In this document: positions 33,204 through 44,281 of the stretch, piece after piece | Layout: every line of letters begins with the position of its first letter | Numbering within the stretch: position 1 is the stretch's first letter | Made by a program: the position numbers and the translations under genes | Origin: Blastocystis hominis | Lineage: Eukaryota > Sar > Bigyra > Opalinata > Blastocystidae | Length of the DNA stretch: 64,000 bases | Direction: 5' to 3' | NCBI RefSeq assembly: GCF_000151665.1 | Contig: NW_013171866.1 | Span: 1 to 64,000 of the forward strand | The notes under the pieces: generated by a model | Seen by the model: the letters and a program-made list of their open reading frames with translations, nothing else | Database searches by the model: none | Told to the model about the DNA's origin: nothing

Positions 33204-33690
33204 ATGAGATGTCCTATTTGCTATGAACGGATTACGTCTACCAATGTAGATTTCAGTGAGTTTGTCTACTGTTAGAGATGCGTCGTTTTACCCTGCTTTC
33301 ACGAATATTGCTATCACTGCATTGTTCACTGGTTCAAATGCAAGCCTGTTTGTCCTTCCTGCTTTGATAAGTGCGCTTTTCATATTAAATCCATTCTTAT
33401 TGTTTAGAAGTTGGTATATAGTGTACAGTATCCGTTCTGAAGATAATTTCAAGTTAATCGAAGTACGAAAGAACACTCTTGAAATTGACTGTCCTCCGAT
33501 TTATCATCCCCATCTTTTTGTCAACAGTCGAGGAGAATATGAATGCTCTGTGATAGAAACGAATCGAATCCGACAACTTCTCGGTCTCTCTCCCCTTGAA
33601 GAATATAGTTCTTTGTTAATGAAACACAAGAGTATAAATGAATTACTGAATAAACATATCGATAACTATTCCAAACGCAGCAAAACCTAA
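33204..33690 (+). CDS. Topors-like RING-HC ubiquitin ligase
   Basis: Visible only after removing introns of 30 and 37 nt. ATG 33204 gives MRCPICYERITSTN, then RCVVLPCFHEYCYHC, then HWFKCKPVCPSCFDKS. This is a complete C3HC4 RING (CxxC, CxHxxCxxC, CxxC). After it comes IVYSIRSEDNFKLIEV, matching the strand following the RING in Topors (FHSVRAEDDFKEYVL type). The rest (RIRQLLGLSPLEEYSSLL) is helical. Topors acts as an E3 ligase in the nucleus; here the C-terminal SR and SUMO regions are absent, so the protein is about 140 residues. Its last 48 nt overlap the Tim22 coding end on the other strand. Confidence 0.78.
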
Positions 33691-34389
33691 ACAACTCATA
33701 CACGCACTCTAGCACTAAGCAAGCAAACGAGTTACTTACCTGAAGACCTCGCTTGCTTCCAGTAACCAAGCCAACTCCACAACCAGCAATAGCGTTTGTT
33801 AAAATGTTCTTTCTCCCCACAACACGCTCAATGACACATTCCAGTCCTCCATATACAGCTATCTCTCAACTCATTTACGAACAAATACCGCCGAAAGATG
33901 CCATCATTCGTGCTGAACCTTTTCCCCTCAGGTACATGAAACGGAATGGCTTTTTGAACTACAAAACTGGAATGAATAATATAATAACTACTTCTTGTAA
34001 CAGTGTAGTTGCTGTTGTCTTTTCTGGAACATTACCAACATACGGCATTCCTGATGTAAACAGGCTGAAAGCTCCCATAAACAAACCAAAACCAGCTCCA
34101 AGGGGTACAGCTAATTGATTACCATCATTCGCAATTTCATACCAAGCACTAAATTTTGCAGCCCTCTAATAAAGCAACTGTTAGAAATCTCGCCAATATT
34201 AGAAGGCATATAGTTAAAGGTTTTATCTCTACTATCAATGAAAAAAGAACAATAGTACTTCGGAGGAGTGTCGTACAACCACAGCAATGACTCCCTTTTT
34301 GGAATTGTGGTAGCTACAGGAAACTTGCTGTATTTTGGCTTTGTTTTCAGCAAAATCTCTTCCAGTTTCTTAGGATCAATCGATTCCAT
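33643..34389 (-). CDS. TIM22: Mitochondrial inner-membrane translocase subunit Tim22
   Basis: Channel subunit that inserts carrier proteins into the inner membrane of the mitochondrion-related organelle. From ATG 34389 (MESIDPKKLEEILLKTKPKY), introns of 30, 32, about 31 and 31 nt are removed. Colinear blocks with Tim22 are NSCFIRGLQNLVLAVPLGAG, FGLFMGAFSLFTSGMPYVG, SFGGI..GGLECVIERVVGRKN, NAIAGCGVGLVTGSKRG and the final helix CLGFAAFGIVIDMFIQ. The paired cysteines of the family (SCF.. and ..GLEC) are present. The stop TAA is at 33643-33645, inside the tail of the Topors-like gene. Confidence 0.83.
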
Positions 34390-34485
34390 ATCGAAAAAAG
34401 AACAAATAATAAGTATTGATTGACGATAAAGGTAGTTTGTACACAGAGCCGCAGTTCGAATCCTGACCCAGATTTTTTCCCCATC

Positions 34486-35370
34486 ATGGATAACGGAGAA
34501 AAACAGTACTATTCTCTTCATGGACATGCAAGGAACAATAATGTCGAAGAAATGATCAAGTTACTAAATAGTCGAGAAAATGTAAACGCCAAAGATAAAT
34601 TGCACAGGTATGGTTTTATTCGTTGAAGTCCGAAGTAGAACACCGCTCCATCTTGCTTGTTATGCTGGAAGTCTGGATGCTGCGCGCTTGTTGATCGAAT
34701 CTGGAGCGGATGTGAACGCAATTGGTATGGATAGCGTGACACCTCTCGCATTTGCAGTAATGAAAAATCACATTGAGATTGTACTTCTTTTTTTATTTGG
34801 CATTCATATTGAGGTACGCTTGCTGCTGACAAATGGAGCTGTTTCTGGAATAAATGCAAAGTTCAACAAGGATTCAACGACTTGTCTCCTCGTTGCTGCA
34901 AAGAATAATAACAAAGATATGGTGAAGCTGCTATTAGACATGGGGAGCAATCCGAATTTGAGTAATAAACAAGGTCAGCGACCTATCGACGTGTGTAATG
35001 ATGAAGATGTTTTTCCTTTTCTCCGTATTTACAACTAGATAAAAAAGATGATAAGTGAGTATACGAAAAAGTGGAACGATGAAAAGAAGAAACAAGTTGC
35101 AGAGCGAAGGAAAAATGTAGGAGAAGTGATCACTTATAATAGTAGAAACGCCTTCATCGCGAACAGAGAGAAATAGAAAAGAAGAAGAAGGAGGAGGAGG
35201 AGGAGGAAGAAGAAGAAGAAGATAACGATAAAGATAAAGATAAAGATAAAGATAAAGACAAAGAGCAGCAGGATAGGGAACACAGAAAATCAAGCGAACC
35301 CACTGAATCTGCTCCCAAAAAGTTAGACTTGAAGAGGTTGGCAATTGCGTTAAATGATGATAGTGATTAA
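34486..35370 (+). CDS. Ankyrin-repeat protein with charged C-terminal tail
   Basis: From ATG 34486, introns of 31, 33, 30 and 29 nt are removed. Four ankyrin units follow: LHGHARNNNVEEMIKLLNS, TPLHLACYAGSLDAARLLIE, TPLAFAVMKNHIEIVRLLLT and CLLVAAKNNNKDMVKLLLDM. A coiled-coil stretch (KKMISEYTKKWNDEKKKQVA), a run of Glu then (Asp-Lys)n, and a tail ending LAIALNDDSD complete it. A 30-nt intron removes the genomic TAG near 35038, after which the frame stays open to TAA 35370. Protein-protein adaptor is the only function that can be inferred. An (AAAGAT)n run near 35227 encodes the Asp-Lys run. Confidence 0.78.
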
Positions 35371-35532
35371 TGCTCATAGTTTTTTGTACACATGAGTCGA
35401 CACCATAACTACTTGATTTTCTCTTCGATTGGGAGTAGTTCCGATCACAGTACCATTTTATAATGCTAATACCTTCACAATACTTCGTTTTCGATTCCCT
35501 TTGTACAGTCGTTTATTGACAAAACTTTGTCG

Positions 35533-38500
35533 ATGGCGCTCTTATATTGTCAGCGCCTGCTGAATCCAGCAACACAATTTTCAAGCTTGGTAGCTAGGCA
35601 TGGGCGTTGTTTTTCTAGTTTTGAGAATAAACTCTCTCTCTTTGATATTTTTGTAAATGAGGAGGATCTTGATCGTAATGGATTAATACTTCCAAGTGTA
35701 AATTCGATTGTGAGCTACACTGCTCAGCGGCAATATCGAGTGGGAAAATATGTTGGTATAAAACTCATTGATGGTATTCAAAAGCTCCAAATTCTAAATG
35801 AGCATGATTGTATTCGTGATGTAGTTATTTTTGCTGAATCTAACTGGTAGATCGGTTTGGGCTGTCTCGGAGGGTTGTTGGCGCCATCAGATACGCCATT
35901 GATTGATTACACAGCAAGCGATCTCGAACGAATTCAAAACGAGATTGACTCTCTTTACAAAAACGTCCGTCTTCCATTGGACCGTATATATAACAAATTC
36001 CGCACTTACAACCGCTTCAACGTGCAACAGGTGCTTCCATATATCCCTATGAAATTACGATCAAAGTACAGCGACATCGTTCTCATCGGATACATTGACC
36101 GTGTGCTTCGAAACAGCGGTTATCTGATGGAGAAGCAGAGCAACAACTGGAATACTTACAATGAATACAAGTGTCATCCAAAGGAGTTTCTCTCTCTTCT
36201 CAAGTTCAACTACTCCAACATCGAGCGAATCAACGATATCTTTCGGAATCGCTCAGGTTTCAATGCCCATGAGTAAAAAAGCACACTTCAAGAGAGTGAC
36301 TTCTAGATGCGACCAGTTTGTGCTAGCCTATCAAATGCTGAACAAAGATGACAAAAGTGCGGTCGAGAACTTCATTTCGTCTCACAGAACCCTGATCAAC
36401 TCGCTGATTGTCCTTTCTACGGTGTATATGCCATCCGAAGATTCCTATGATGATTATGCTTTGATTCGTGACCACATTTTGATTCCACTATTCGGGAAAG
36501 AAGACATTCCGCATGTTCATTTTCATGTATGGATCCTTTTCGTTTTGTTGATCCAAGACCGCTGACATTCTTCGCGAATTGAAGCTTCTAGAGCCCAATT
36601 TCCCGCCTCAATTTCTCATCGATAGCAAATGTGGCTACAACGGATTCACGTCTTCTCTAAAGAAAGAAGCGCAGCACATTCTCCAGTCCTTTATGCAGAG
36701 CGAGAAAGAGCCCTCCATTCCCGACGATTACGCGCGCGATCGCTCTTTGTTCCACCCCGTGGCTATCGCAATCGACAGCATCACCGTTCTATCAATTCGT
36801 TGCTTTCACTCTTCAGACGTCGGAGGTTGACGACAGTATCAGCATTCTTTCTCCCTCCAAAGTGGCGGTTCACATCGCTGACCCCACCTCCTTCATCTCT
36901 CTGGGATCCAATTTGGATTTCAACGCTTCTCTTCGTTCCGTAACTTATTACTATCCGAACAAAGGTCGGTTCAAACCCTTTCTGTTCTGTAGTCTATCCT
37001 CTATTCCCGTGGGAAATCGCCACTGCCTGCTCGCTAAGCACAACCCAGTTTTTGGACTCCAGGCCGGACAATCGATACAATCCTGTGGCGTTAGAGTCGG
37101 TCGTTTCGACGCAGAAAACGCCACTGCCTCGAGCCTTGACGATCACCATGGAATTCGGAGAGAATGGCAACATTGTGGATTATTCGATTTCGTGTACGAC
37201 GCTGAAACGTCCGATTCGACTGACTTACGAAGAAGTGGAAGCGATTTTGAACGAATCCACGACGGAGCAAACGGCAAAGAACAGCAGCAGCAACAACAAC
37301 AACAACAGCAAGAAGAAGAAGGTTTTCGTTTCGAGTTCATCTGCGCAATCTGATTATTCCTTCCCTCTCCATTCCATCGGCAACATAAAGCTTTCCACCC
37401 CTTCATCCATCAAACCGAATGCTTCTCTTTTAGGTTTTCAAGGCTCCAATGCATCGCTTCCTTCCACTGACAGCATTTTCAAACGCGTCACTTCGCCCCA
37501 ATTGACGCGCGAAGAAGTCACGTCCACGCTTCAAGCGCTCTATCGCTTAGCCAAGAAGAGACGCGCCTATCGCGAGCGCAAAGGCAGCATTGATTTTAGT
37601 TTTTCGGAAGCTCGCTTCCATGTGCAGAACGGCATTGTGGACGGATCGATCGCGATGGACGATGTTTCGTTGAAGGTAAGCGAGACTCCATAAAGAGATA
37701 ACGCGCAGTCTGAAGAACTTGTCATGGAAATGATGGTAGCAGCCGGCGAAACGATCGGATTGTTAGGAAAAGAGGAAGTAGGCGATGCAATCTCGCGGTG
37801 ATTTTGAACAGAACATTCCTCTTCCATATCGGTCTCACCCTTTTAACATGATTCTCCCAGCGGATCAAATGCAAATGCGACATATCCCATAATTCTTCTT
37901 CCGCTTTTTCGTTTCCTTCACTTCACTTCTCTCTTCTCCCATTCGCTATCCGTCCATCGTTCACAACTGGGAGCAGCTGATTCGCTGTCTTCCAGCGCGG
38001 ATTTCGCGCGATGCGCAGCCTCATTCAGGCTTGGGAATCGACGCGTACGTTCAAGTCACATCGCCTCTTCGTCGCTATAACGATTGTTTGGTGCACCGCC
38101 AGCTCAAGGCAGTGATGGCGAAGCAGCCCGTTCCTTATTCAGAGGAAGACATGTTCCGAATTAGCACGCGCTGCTTCCAAATGGAGAAGATGAGCACGCG
38201 ATTTGAAGATGGATGGAATCGATATATCATCATGCAGCGAATGAAAGACGTGCTCAACACAAACAAATCGTTGCAGCTCAACGCCACGGTGCTGGATGTA
38301 TCGCTGCGAGGGTCGAAATGGAGTGAATGTGTGTTATTTGTAGGATGAATTCGGTTGTTTGCAGCGTTGTGCTGAACGATTTGGGACTTCGGTTCAACGT
38401 GCCTTGCGCGACGGTGCCTCAGAAGGGACAGGCGGTCAAGGTGGATGTGTTGGAGGTGGTTCCAGATTGCTTGCGAATCAAGGCTGTGATGTTTGGAGAG

Positions 38501-38542
38501 TGGAAAGCGGAAGGCGATGTGGAGTTTGCCAAAGTATTATAA
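35533..38542 (+). CDS. RNB-domain 3'-5' exoribonuclease, probably mitochondrial (RNase II/DSS-1 type)
   Basis: Start ATG 35533 is followed by an amphipathic, Arg-containing leader (MALLYCQRLLNPATQF). The RNB catalytic domain follows over several exons. A 31-nt intron sits inside the metal site, giving AIDSITTSEVDDSISILSPS, so the usual D-x-D-D is E-V-D-D. Then VAVHIADPTSFI, LDFNASLRSVTYYYP, the helix ELVMEMMVAAGETIGL, and YVQVTSPLRRYNDCLVHRQL with the RNA-contacting SPLRRYxDxxxH block. A C-terminal S1-like strand set (VSLRGSKW..DLGLRFNVPCATVPQKG) ends the protein. A poly-Gln/Asn insert lies near 37.3 kb. Genomic TAA is followed at 9 nt by TGTTTGTT. Organelle targeting is an inference. Confidence 0.8.
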
Positions 38543-38550
38543 TAGATTTC

Positions 38551-38558
38551 TGTTTGTT
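38551..38558 (+). terminator. 3'-end motif TGTTTGTT
   Basis: Exact motif 9 nt past the TAA of the RNB gene. The next gene's ATG (38570) is 12 nt further on. Confidence 0.7.
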
Positions 38559-38569
38559 TGCGATACTTT

Positions 38570-40294
38570 ATGGATACATATGGCCAGTGCACCTTCCCGT
38601 TGCGTTATAAGGTGAGCGAAATCGTCATTATGGAAGAGACAAACGAAATGAAACGCCTTTCTATACACTTCCATCCTCCGTACGACAGAGAGTGCTTGGA
38701 ATGCACAGAAGTTCAAAATGAGATTACGGGAGAGGCAAAGTTAATTGTGAATGGAAACGAGGCATTACATCTTCAATTTGCAAATGGAAAGCTGCTGGAT
38801 GTTTTGGCGGAAGATTCCCGGTATGAAAACGTTCGATCACGTTGGAAGCAAGAAACCGTCCTGTTTGCCCATCTAAATGAATCCTTCGCTCTGGATAATT
38901 ATGGAATTGCGTATGATTTTGATGCCTCAACTATACAACAATACTTTAACGATTCTCAACGGAGAGCCGACTGCAGATGTCATGCCTGATTGCAATCGTG
39001 TTGTGACAATCATTGACTATGACTCTGGATCTCGTTGGGAGGGAGAAACCAATGAAGGAGTGGAAGAGGGCTATGGAGAGTTCTACAATGATTTTGGTAT
39101 TCTGGTGTATCGAGGAGAGATGCATAAAGGGAAAAGGCATGGATATGGAACTTCCTTCTTTCCGGATATTGGATTGGAGTACTATTCGGGAACCTTTTAC
39201 AATGGAGATCGCTATGGTTATGGAATTGAACGTAATCGGTTCGGCGATGTCTATCGAGAAGGATGGTATGTGCTCGATGAGTTTATTTCCAATGTGCTAA
39301 CCATTCAAAAAGATAAAGACTTGAATTTCCTCCATACACAACTTACAGAACTGCACATTGGAGACAATACGCTGAATTCCATTCCCTCCCTGCCCCTCGA
39401 ACAGCTGAAGTACCTGAAGATTCTGTCCGTTGGAGATTATTGTCTTCAAAAGATCGACTCTTTTATCATAGCGTCCCTCTCCGAACTGGAACAAATCACG
39501 ATTGGATCGTTTTGTTGTATTGGTAAACTGCCAAATCGAGGGAATTTTTCTCTTTCATTGCTTCCCAGTTTGATCTCTGTTCGAATTGGAGTTGGTTCCT
39601 TTCGTTATTATCGCTATCTAATGGTCAAAAGTCGTTCCTGATTGATGAATTTAGAGTAGATTTGCCCTCACTCGAAAGCTTTGAAATTGGAATTAGCAAT
39701 CGCGAATTCTCTTCGTCTGAACTTGAGGAATTGAAACGCTATTCATCATTCAAAGATGCAGATTCGATTGTATTGAAAGGTAATCGATTGGAATTGGTAA
39801 GAGAACAGATTGCCGTGTATTGAATCGCATTAAAATCGGAGATTATTGTTTCCATCTCTTTCATGCATTAGGCATTTTTGGTAAATGAATTCCTTTTTTA
39901 AAATTTTTCAATAGAAATGCCCAAACTAATCAGTATAACAATTGGGAATCAATCTCTGTGGGGAGGATATGATCCGATTGAGTATACAGCCGAAGGAGGA
40001 ATCAGTATCATCAGTTTATTTGTGTGGAGTTTGTTGATCGTAGAATGCCCAGTATTGAGTTCGGTGCATGTTGGCAACTATTCTCTTCACGATGTTTCTT
40101 TTCTGAAATTGGAAGGTGATGAATGGAGGAGTTTTCAATGATAGAGACACCAAATATGACGAGTTGGACGAGGGGAGAAGCTTCGTTCCGTTACTTGTCG
40201 ATTTATGACCATGGATATCGTTTGATAGCGTGTGGATTGTGATGTAGATGTTCCAAACTCCTTCAAAGGATGGATTCAAAACCAGTTTGAAAAG
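38570..40294 (+). CDS. MORN-repeat plus leucine-rich-repeat protein 2, possibly broken
   Basis: Same architecture as the 21.1 kb gene. After a leader (MDTYGQCTFPLRYK..), MORN strands appear (SRWEGETNEGVEEGYGEFYN, YRGEMHKGKRHGYGTSFF, YYSGTFYNGDRYGYGI), then BspA-like LRRs (LTELHIGDNTL, LKILSVGDYCL, LEQITIGSFCC, LISITIGNQSL). LRR-region introns of 36, 29, 34, 29 and 28 nt were inferred, several splitting a G|AT codon as in gene 1. Between about 38890 and 38950 the frame changes by one and I found no standard short intron that repairs it. This may be a frameshift, a sequencing error or an unusual splice. The 3' end runs into the ATTC array and is not resolved. Confidence 0.6.
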
Positions 40295-40387
40295 GTGAGC
40301 GTTCTTGACTCCAATGAAAGCATTCAATCGCCCGAATTGACCTATTCATTTTGTACTATCTATTTGATTGTTTTCAGCAAAATCACT

Positions 40388-40590
40388 TCCTTATTCATTC
40401 ATTCAATCATTCAATCATTCATTCAATCAATCAATCATTCATTCATTCATTCATTCAATCAATCATTCATTCATTCATTCAATCATTCATTCATTCATTC
40501 ATTCATTCATTCATTCAATCATTCATTCATTCAATCATTCATTCATTCATTCATTCATTCATTCATTCAATCATTCATTCATTCATTCAA
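40388..40590. repeat. (ATTC)n / AATC tetranucleotide array
   Basis: About 200 bp of ATTC units with scattered AATC steps. One frame is open (His-Ser-Phe-Ile type run) and could be a read-on of the MORN+LRR gene 2. It ends against the 3' motif of the minus-strand TRF4-type gene. Confidence 0.95.
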
Positions 40591-40596
40591 CAAACA
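40589..40596 (-). terminator. 3'-end motif TGTTTGTT that sets the stop of the TRF4-type gene
   Basis: The last codons read CGC CGT TTT T, then GGTT, then TGTTTGTT. No genomic stop precedes the motif; a TGA just past it would be out of the mRNA. Confidence 0.7.
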
Positions 40597-40600
40597 AACC

Positions 40601-42178
40601 AAAAACGGCGATACATCTTTTTACTCGGCATCGACATAAAGGATCGTTTCTTCGAAATGCGTGGCTGAGGCGCTGTCGTCGTCTTCTCAGGCTCCCGATA
40701 CACCATTTTCCCATAATCCTTCTCAAACACTCTCTGCAAACTCTCCTTATCCAGCTTCTTCGTCGCTTCCAAATGTCGATGAATCAATTCCTGCCTTCGC
40801 TTCTCCATATCTGGCAGCGCCTCGCTCGACTCCAGCAGCGTTTTCATCATCTCCGACGATTCAATCTCCGGCTATTCATCATTTTTTCCTTCCAATCCGA
40901 CCGGATACCGAGGCGCCGCACGCACCAACCCCTTCAATAAAAACCCGTTCAGCTGGTTATTCAGCAAATCCGCATGCGACAGATTATAATTCACAAAGAA
41001 GAATCCGTGCGAGCAGAAAGCGCGGAATTGCTTCATTGCATCGCTCCACTCAGGCCTACTTTGATGTGGTACGACGCCTTCCCCACGTCCAGCGAGGGAT
41101 CGATCGGGTTTTCCACGCTCAGATGCCACGGCGTCGACGAATCGAACCAGCCTTTCTCCGTCTTCGAGAGGAAGCAGCCGTCGTTCTTCACGCGCAGCGT
41201 GAGTTTGTCGAAGTTGTAGAGCAGTCCGTAGAAGTAGAGGAATTGGATCAAATGGCTGCCCAATCCGCCGCGTTCCGTGCCTTCTCTACAATGAAAAAAC
41301 CCGATCAGTTCGAACCGAATGCTCCACTGCTCGCAGGCTAGGCAGAGCAAGGTGGTCATGAAGGAGCCAACGCCTCCGGTGTAAGTGTCGTTCATTCCAC
41401 GTTGCGAAAGAAGATATTTCAAAATCCGAACCATGCTTTGGAGGTAGGGATAGCGATCGATCTGACGTAACACATAGGCGGATGTAAGGAGAGAAGACTC
41501 TTGGTTAAAGCTGATATCCACATCGATGCCCGTTTTCTAGGAGGTTTGACAGAGAGAAAGGAACATGTACGATGTGACGGAATTTTACGAGGGGGACGCG
41601 TGTGTGCTGCAAAACGGAAATGTTTGTAGCGATTCCGCTCTCTCTGAGCGCTAGTTCAACGCGATGAAGGTAGTTTATGTCTTCGTTACAATGAACCATT
41701 AAGTCTAAATCACTATCAGGAATGCATCTGTAAATGAGCGTCCTATTTGAAAATATACAGATTCGTAAGAAATGAACCAAACGGGTACACGGTTGCACTA
41801 TCTATAGCACTCAAAATAACCTTTTCAGTTTCTTCATAGACACAGCAACGCATATACTTGTCTATTTGGGTGGGTTCTAACCACTTGTCCAAATAGTAGA
41901 GTTCTTCGTGGAGCTCGCATATAGGATAGTCTCTCAACTTTTTCTCATTGAATAAGTTGTCACGCGTTAGCCATTCAGGGAGTGAGTCATCCACGTCCAG
42001 AAGTGGGTTTACTAACACATCTTCCTTCACTTTCTGAGCTTTATCCAATAACAATACGTCGTCATCCTAGAAAAAGGAAGGAGAACGTCCAATTGCCTAC
42101 AGAAACATCTACAGCTTGTCGAGTCTTCTTCTCCAGCTTTTCCTTCCCGTTTTTGATAATCGACCAAATATCGCTCAT
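40601..42178 (-). CDS. Non-canonical poly(A) polymerase, TRF4/PAPD5 (TENT4) type
   Basis: Nucleotidyltransferase that adds short A tails to nuclear RNAs in TRAMP-like surveillance. From ATG 42178 (MSDIWSIIKNGKEKLEKKTR), introns of 46 nt and others are removed. Hallmarks in order are ELHEELYYLDKWLEPTQ, PFGSFLTNLYI joined to IPDSDLDLMV (the GSxxTxL..SDxDL metal site), RVPLVKFRHIVHVDISFN (third Asp), RGMNDTYTGGVGSFMTTLL, and VENPIDPSLDVGKASYHI. All three catalytic Asp are present. The C-terminus ends at KMYRRF if the poly(A)-made stop is used. Confidence 0.85.
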
Positions 42179-42386
42179 GTTCGAAAAAACTCTGTCTTGC
42201 TTTCCGAACCCAAATGTATGAAATTGAAGGCTGGTGATTTGTATAACACATTTATGGATGCAGATTGTGGACCGAATGGAACTCTATCAATCAGCATTTC
42301 CAGAGCATCTATTATGTTTTTTCACGTACCTTCCATTTAACCAACCGGTACTCCTTATTTTTCCTCCCACAAACACGCACATTTCC

Positions 42387-42394
42387 AACAAACA
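42387..42394 (-). terminator. 3'-end motif TGTTTGTT
   Basis: Exact motif about 27 nt past the TGA of CCT3. The remaining about 200 nt to the TRF4-type start holds no gene. Confidence 0.7.
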
Positions 42395-42420
42395 TCGCAC
42401 ACCCTCATTCATTCCATTTT

Positions 42421-44173
42421 TCACTTTCCGTTCTGCATTCCCGACACAATATCATCAATCCGCAGCAGCATGCACGCCGATTCGATGGCGGTTTTGATGG
42501 TCTGGGTCTTGACCTGGAACGTGTCCCACACTCCCAACTCGCGCATATCCGCGATGGTTCCCTTCACTCCGTCCACTCCCAGGAACGTTCCTTCTCCCTC
42601 CGCCTTGCAATGCTCCGCCTACGCGTCGTCCGCTCTCCTCTCTCCTACTCGCAGCTTCGTGATCACTCGGATCGTATCCGCTCCGCAGTTCTGGCACAGC
42701 GTGCGCGGGATGATTTCCATCGCCTGGCCCACCGCGCTCAGCGGCAGCGCGTCCACGCCGCCCTCGCGCTTCGCCTCCGCCTGCAGTCTGCACGCGATCT
42801 CCATCTCCGTCGCGCCGCCGCCGGGCAATAACCGCGGGTCCTGCGCCACATTGCGCGCCACCTGCATCGCGTCCTGCAGATTCCGCTCGATTTCGTTGAG
42901 CGCGTCGCGCGAGCCGCCGCGCAGCAGCACGGAGCAGGCCTTCGGCGCCTCGCAGTCCTCGATGAACGCGAAGTACTCATCGCCGATCTGACGCACCTCG
43001 AAGAGCCCGCAGCGCGTTCCCACGTCGCTCTCCGTCAGTTCGTCGGGGCGATGCACGATCGTCGCGCCCGTCGCGCGCGCCAGACGGTTGTTGTCGCTCT
43101 TCCGCACGCGCCGCAGCGCCGAGACGTTCGCCTTCTGCAGGTAGTGCTGCGCCAGGTCGGAAATGCCCTTCTCCGTGATCACCAAATCGGGCTTGAGCGA
43201 CAGAATCGCGTCGCACATCTCCTTCACGGCTTCTTCTTCTTGTTTCAGAGCGCGGTCCCACGCATCCGCTTCGTGGATCTCCAGACTCGCCACCGATTCC
43301 GCCTTCACGTATTCCAGCGAGCAGTCCAGCAGAACGATGCGCGGATGCTCGATTTTGCGACGCATCGACGCGTGCGTCACGTCCTTGTTCAGCATCACGC
43401 CGCGAATCACGCGGCTCTCGCTCAGCTCCCCGCCGGGAATCTTCTCCACGCGCACGTACCGCTTCAGATCGATCTCGTTCGTCTTCTCGTCCAGAACCGT
43501 CAGCACGCTGTCCAGCGCCAGTCCGCTCTAACGCAATCACCGCCTTCCACCACAAGCTACGATCAAATCGCCGAACCGACTGCTGAACTTCGTCCCGATC
43601 GCGCTGTCCAGAAGCTTCATCATCATCGAACGGTCCTGGATGTCGATGGGGGTCGCGATCTCTTCGCAGATGTGGAGGGCGGATTCCAACGCCTTGTAGT
43701 ATGCACGAACAATCACGGTGGGATGAATGTTCCCAGAAATAAACGGTTCCGCAGAAACCAGCATCTCACCCGCTACACCCATCGCATACTACCGCCAATC
43801 ATACCTAATATGATCACAGAAGTCGTTCCATCGCCGACTTCCTCGTCCTGGGTTCGACTTAACTCAATCATACTCTTTGCAGCAGGATGAGACACATCGA
43901 CTTCCCGTAGAATGCTGTTGCCATCGTTTGTTAAAAGAATGCCTCCCATGGGGTCCAGAAGCATCTTGAGCATGGAACGAGGTCCAAGTGTGGTTCGGAT
44001 AATATCAGCAACTGCCTAAGGATGAGTCCACATCAGTGAAACACCGCCCACCTTGGCAGCCTGAATGTTTCCCAACTGTACCTTTCGTCCACTCTCACGC
44101 TTTGTGTTCTGATCTAGGGAGTAAGCCCCGCACTTGGAAGTGAAATACTTAAGACAAGGACTGGAACTTGCAT
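42421..44173 (-). CDS. CCT3: Cytosolic chaperonin TRiC/CCT subunit gamma
   Basis: ATP-dependent folding ring for actin and tubulin. From ATG 44173: MQVPVLVLNQ, a 35-nt intron, NTKRESGRKVQLGN, then LLDPMGGILLTNDGNSILRE, EEVGDGTTSVIIL (ATP site), RVEKIPGGELSESRVIRGVM, VITEKGISDLAQHYL, GDEYFAFIEDCEAPKACSVL, LLPGGGATEME and ending LLRIDDIVSGMQNGK. The order and the NQNTKRESGRKVQ start are diagnostic for the gamma subunit. A 30-nt intron after TKLR removes a genomic TAG. The coding part is GC-rich compared with the flanks. The upstream gene's 3' motif is 20 nt from this start codon. Confidence 0.93.
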
Positions 44174-44192
44174 ATTTTTATAGAAATCGTCC

Positions 44193-44200
44193 AACAAACA
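44193..44200 (-). terminator. 3'-end motif TGTTTGTT
   Basis: Exact motif about 80 nt past the TAG of the small coiled-coil gene and 20 nt before the CCT3 ATG. Confidence 0.7.
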
Positions 44201-44281
44201 AATTCACTAAAAGTACAGCCCATCTACTGAGTTCTTCGTCTCTTATAGCAAGCATCCCACATTTCTTCCGTTGAAACGAAA

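Noticed and set aside
34440-34480. tRNA T-arm-like sequence (GTTCGAATCC) followed by a T run
   Set aside because: No D-arm, anticodon arm or matching acceptor stem can be found upstream; it lies in the short gap between Tim22 and the ankyrin gene.
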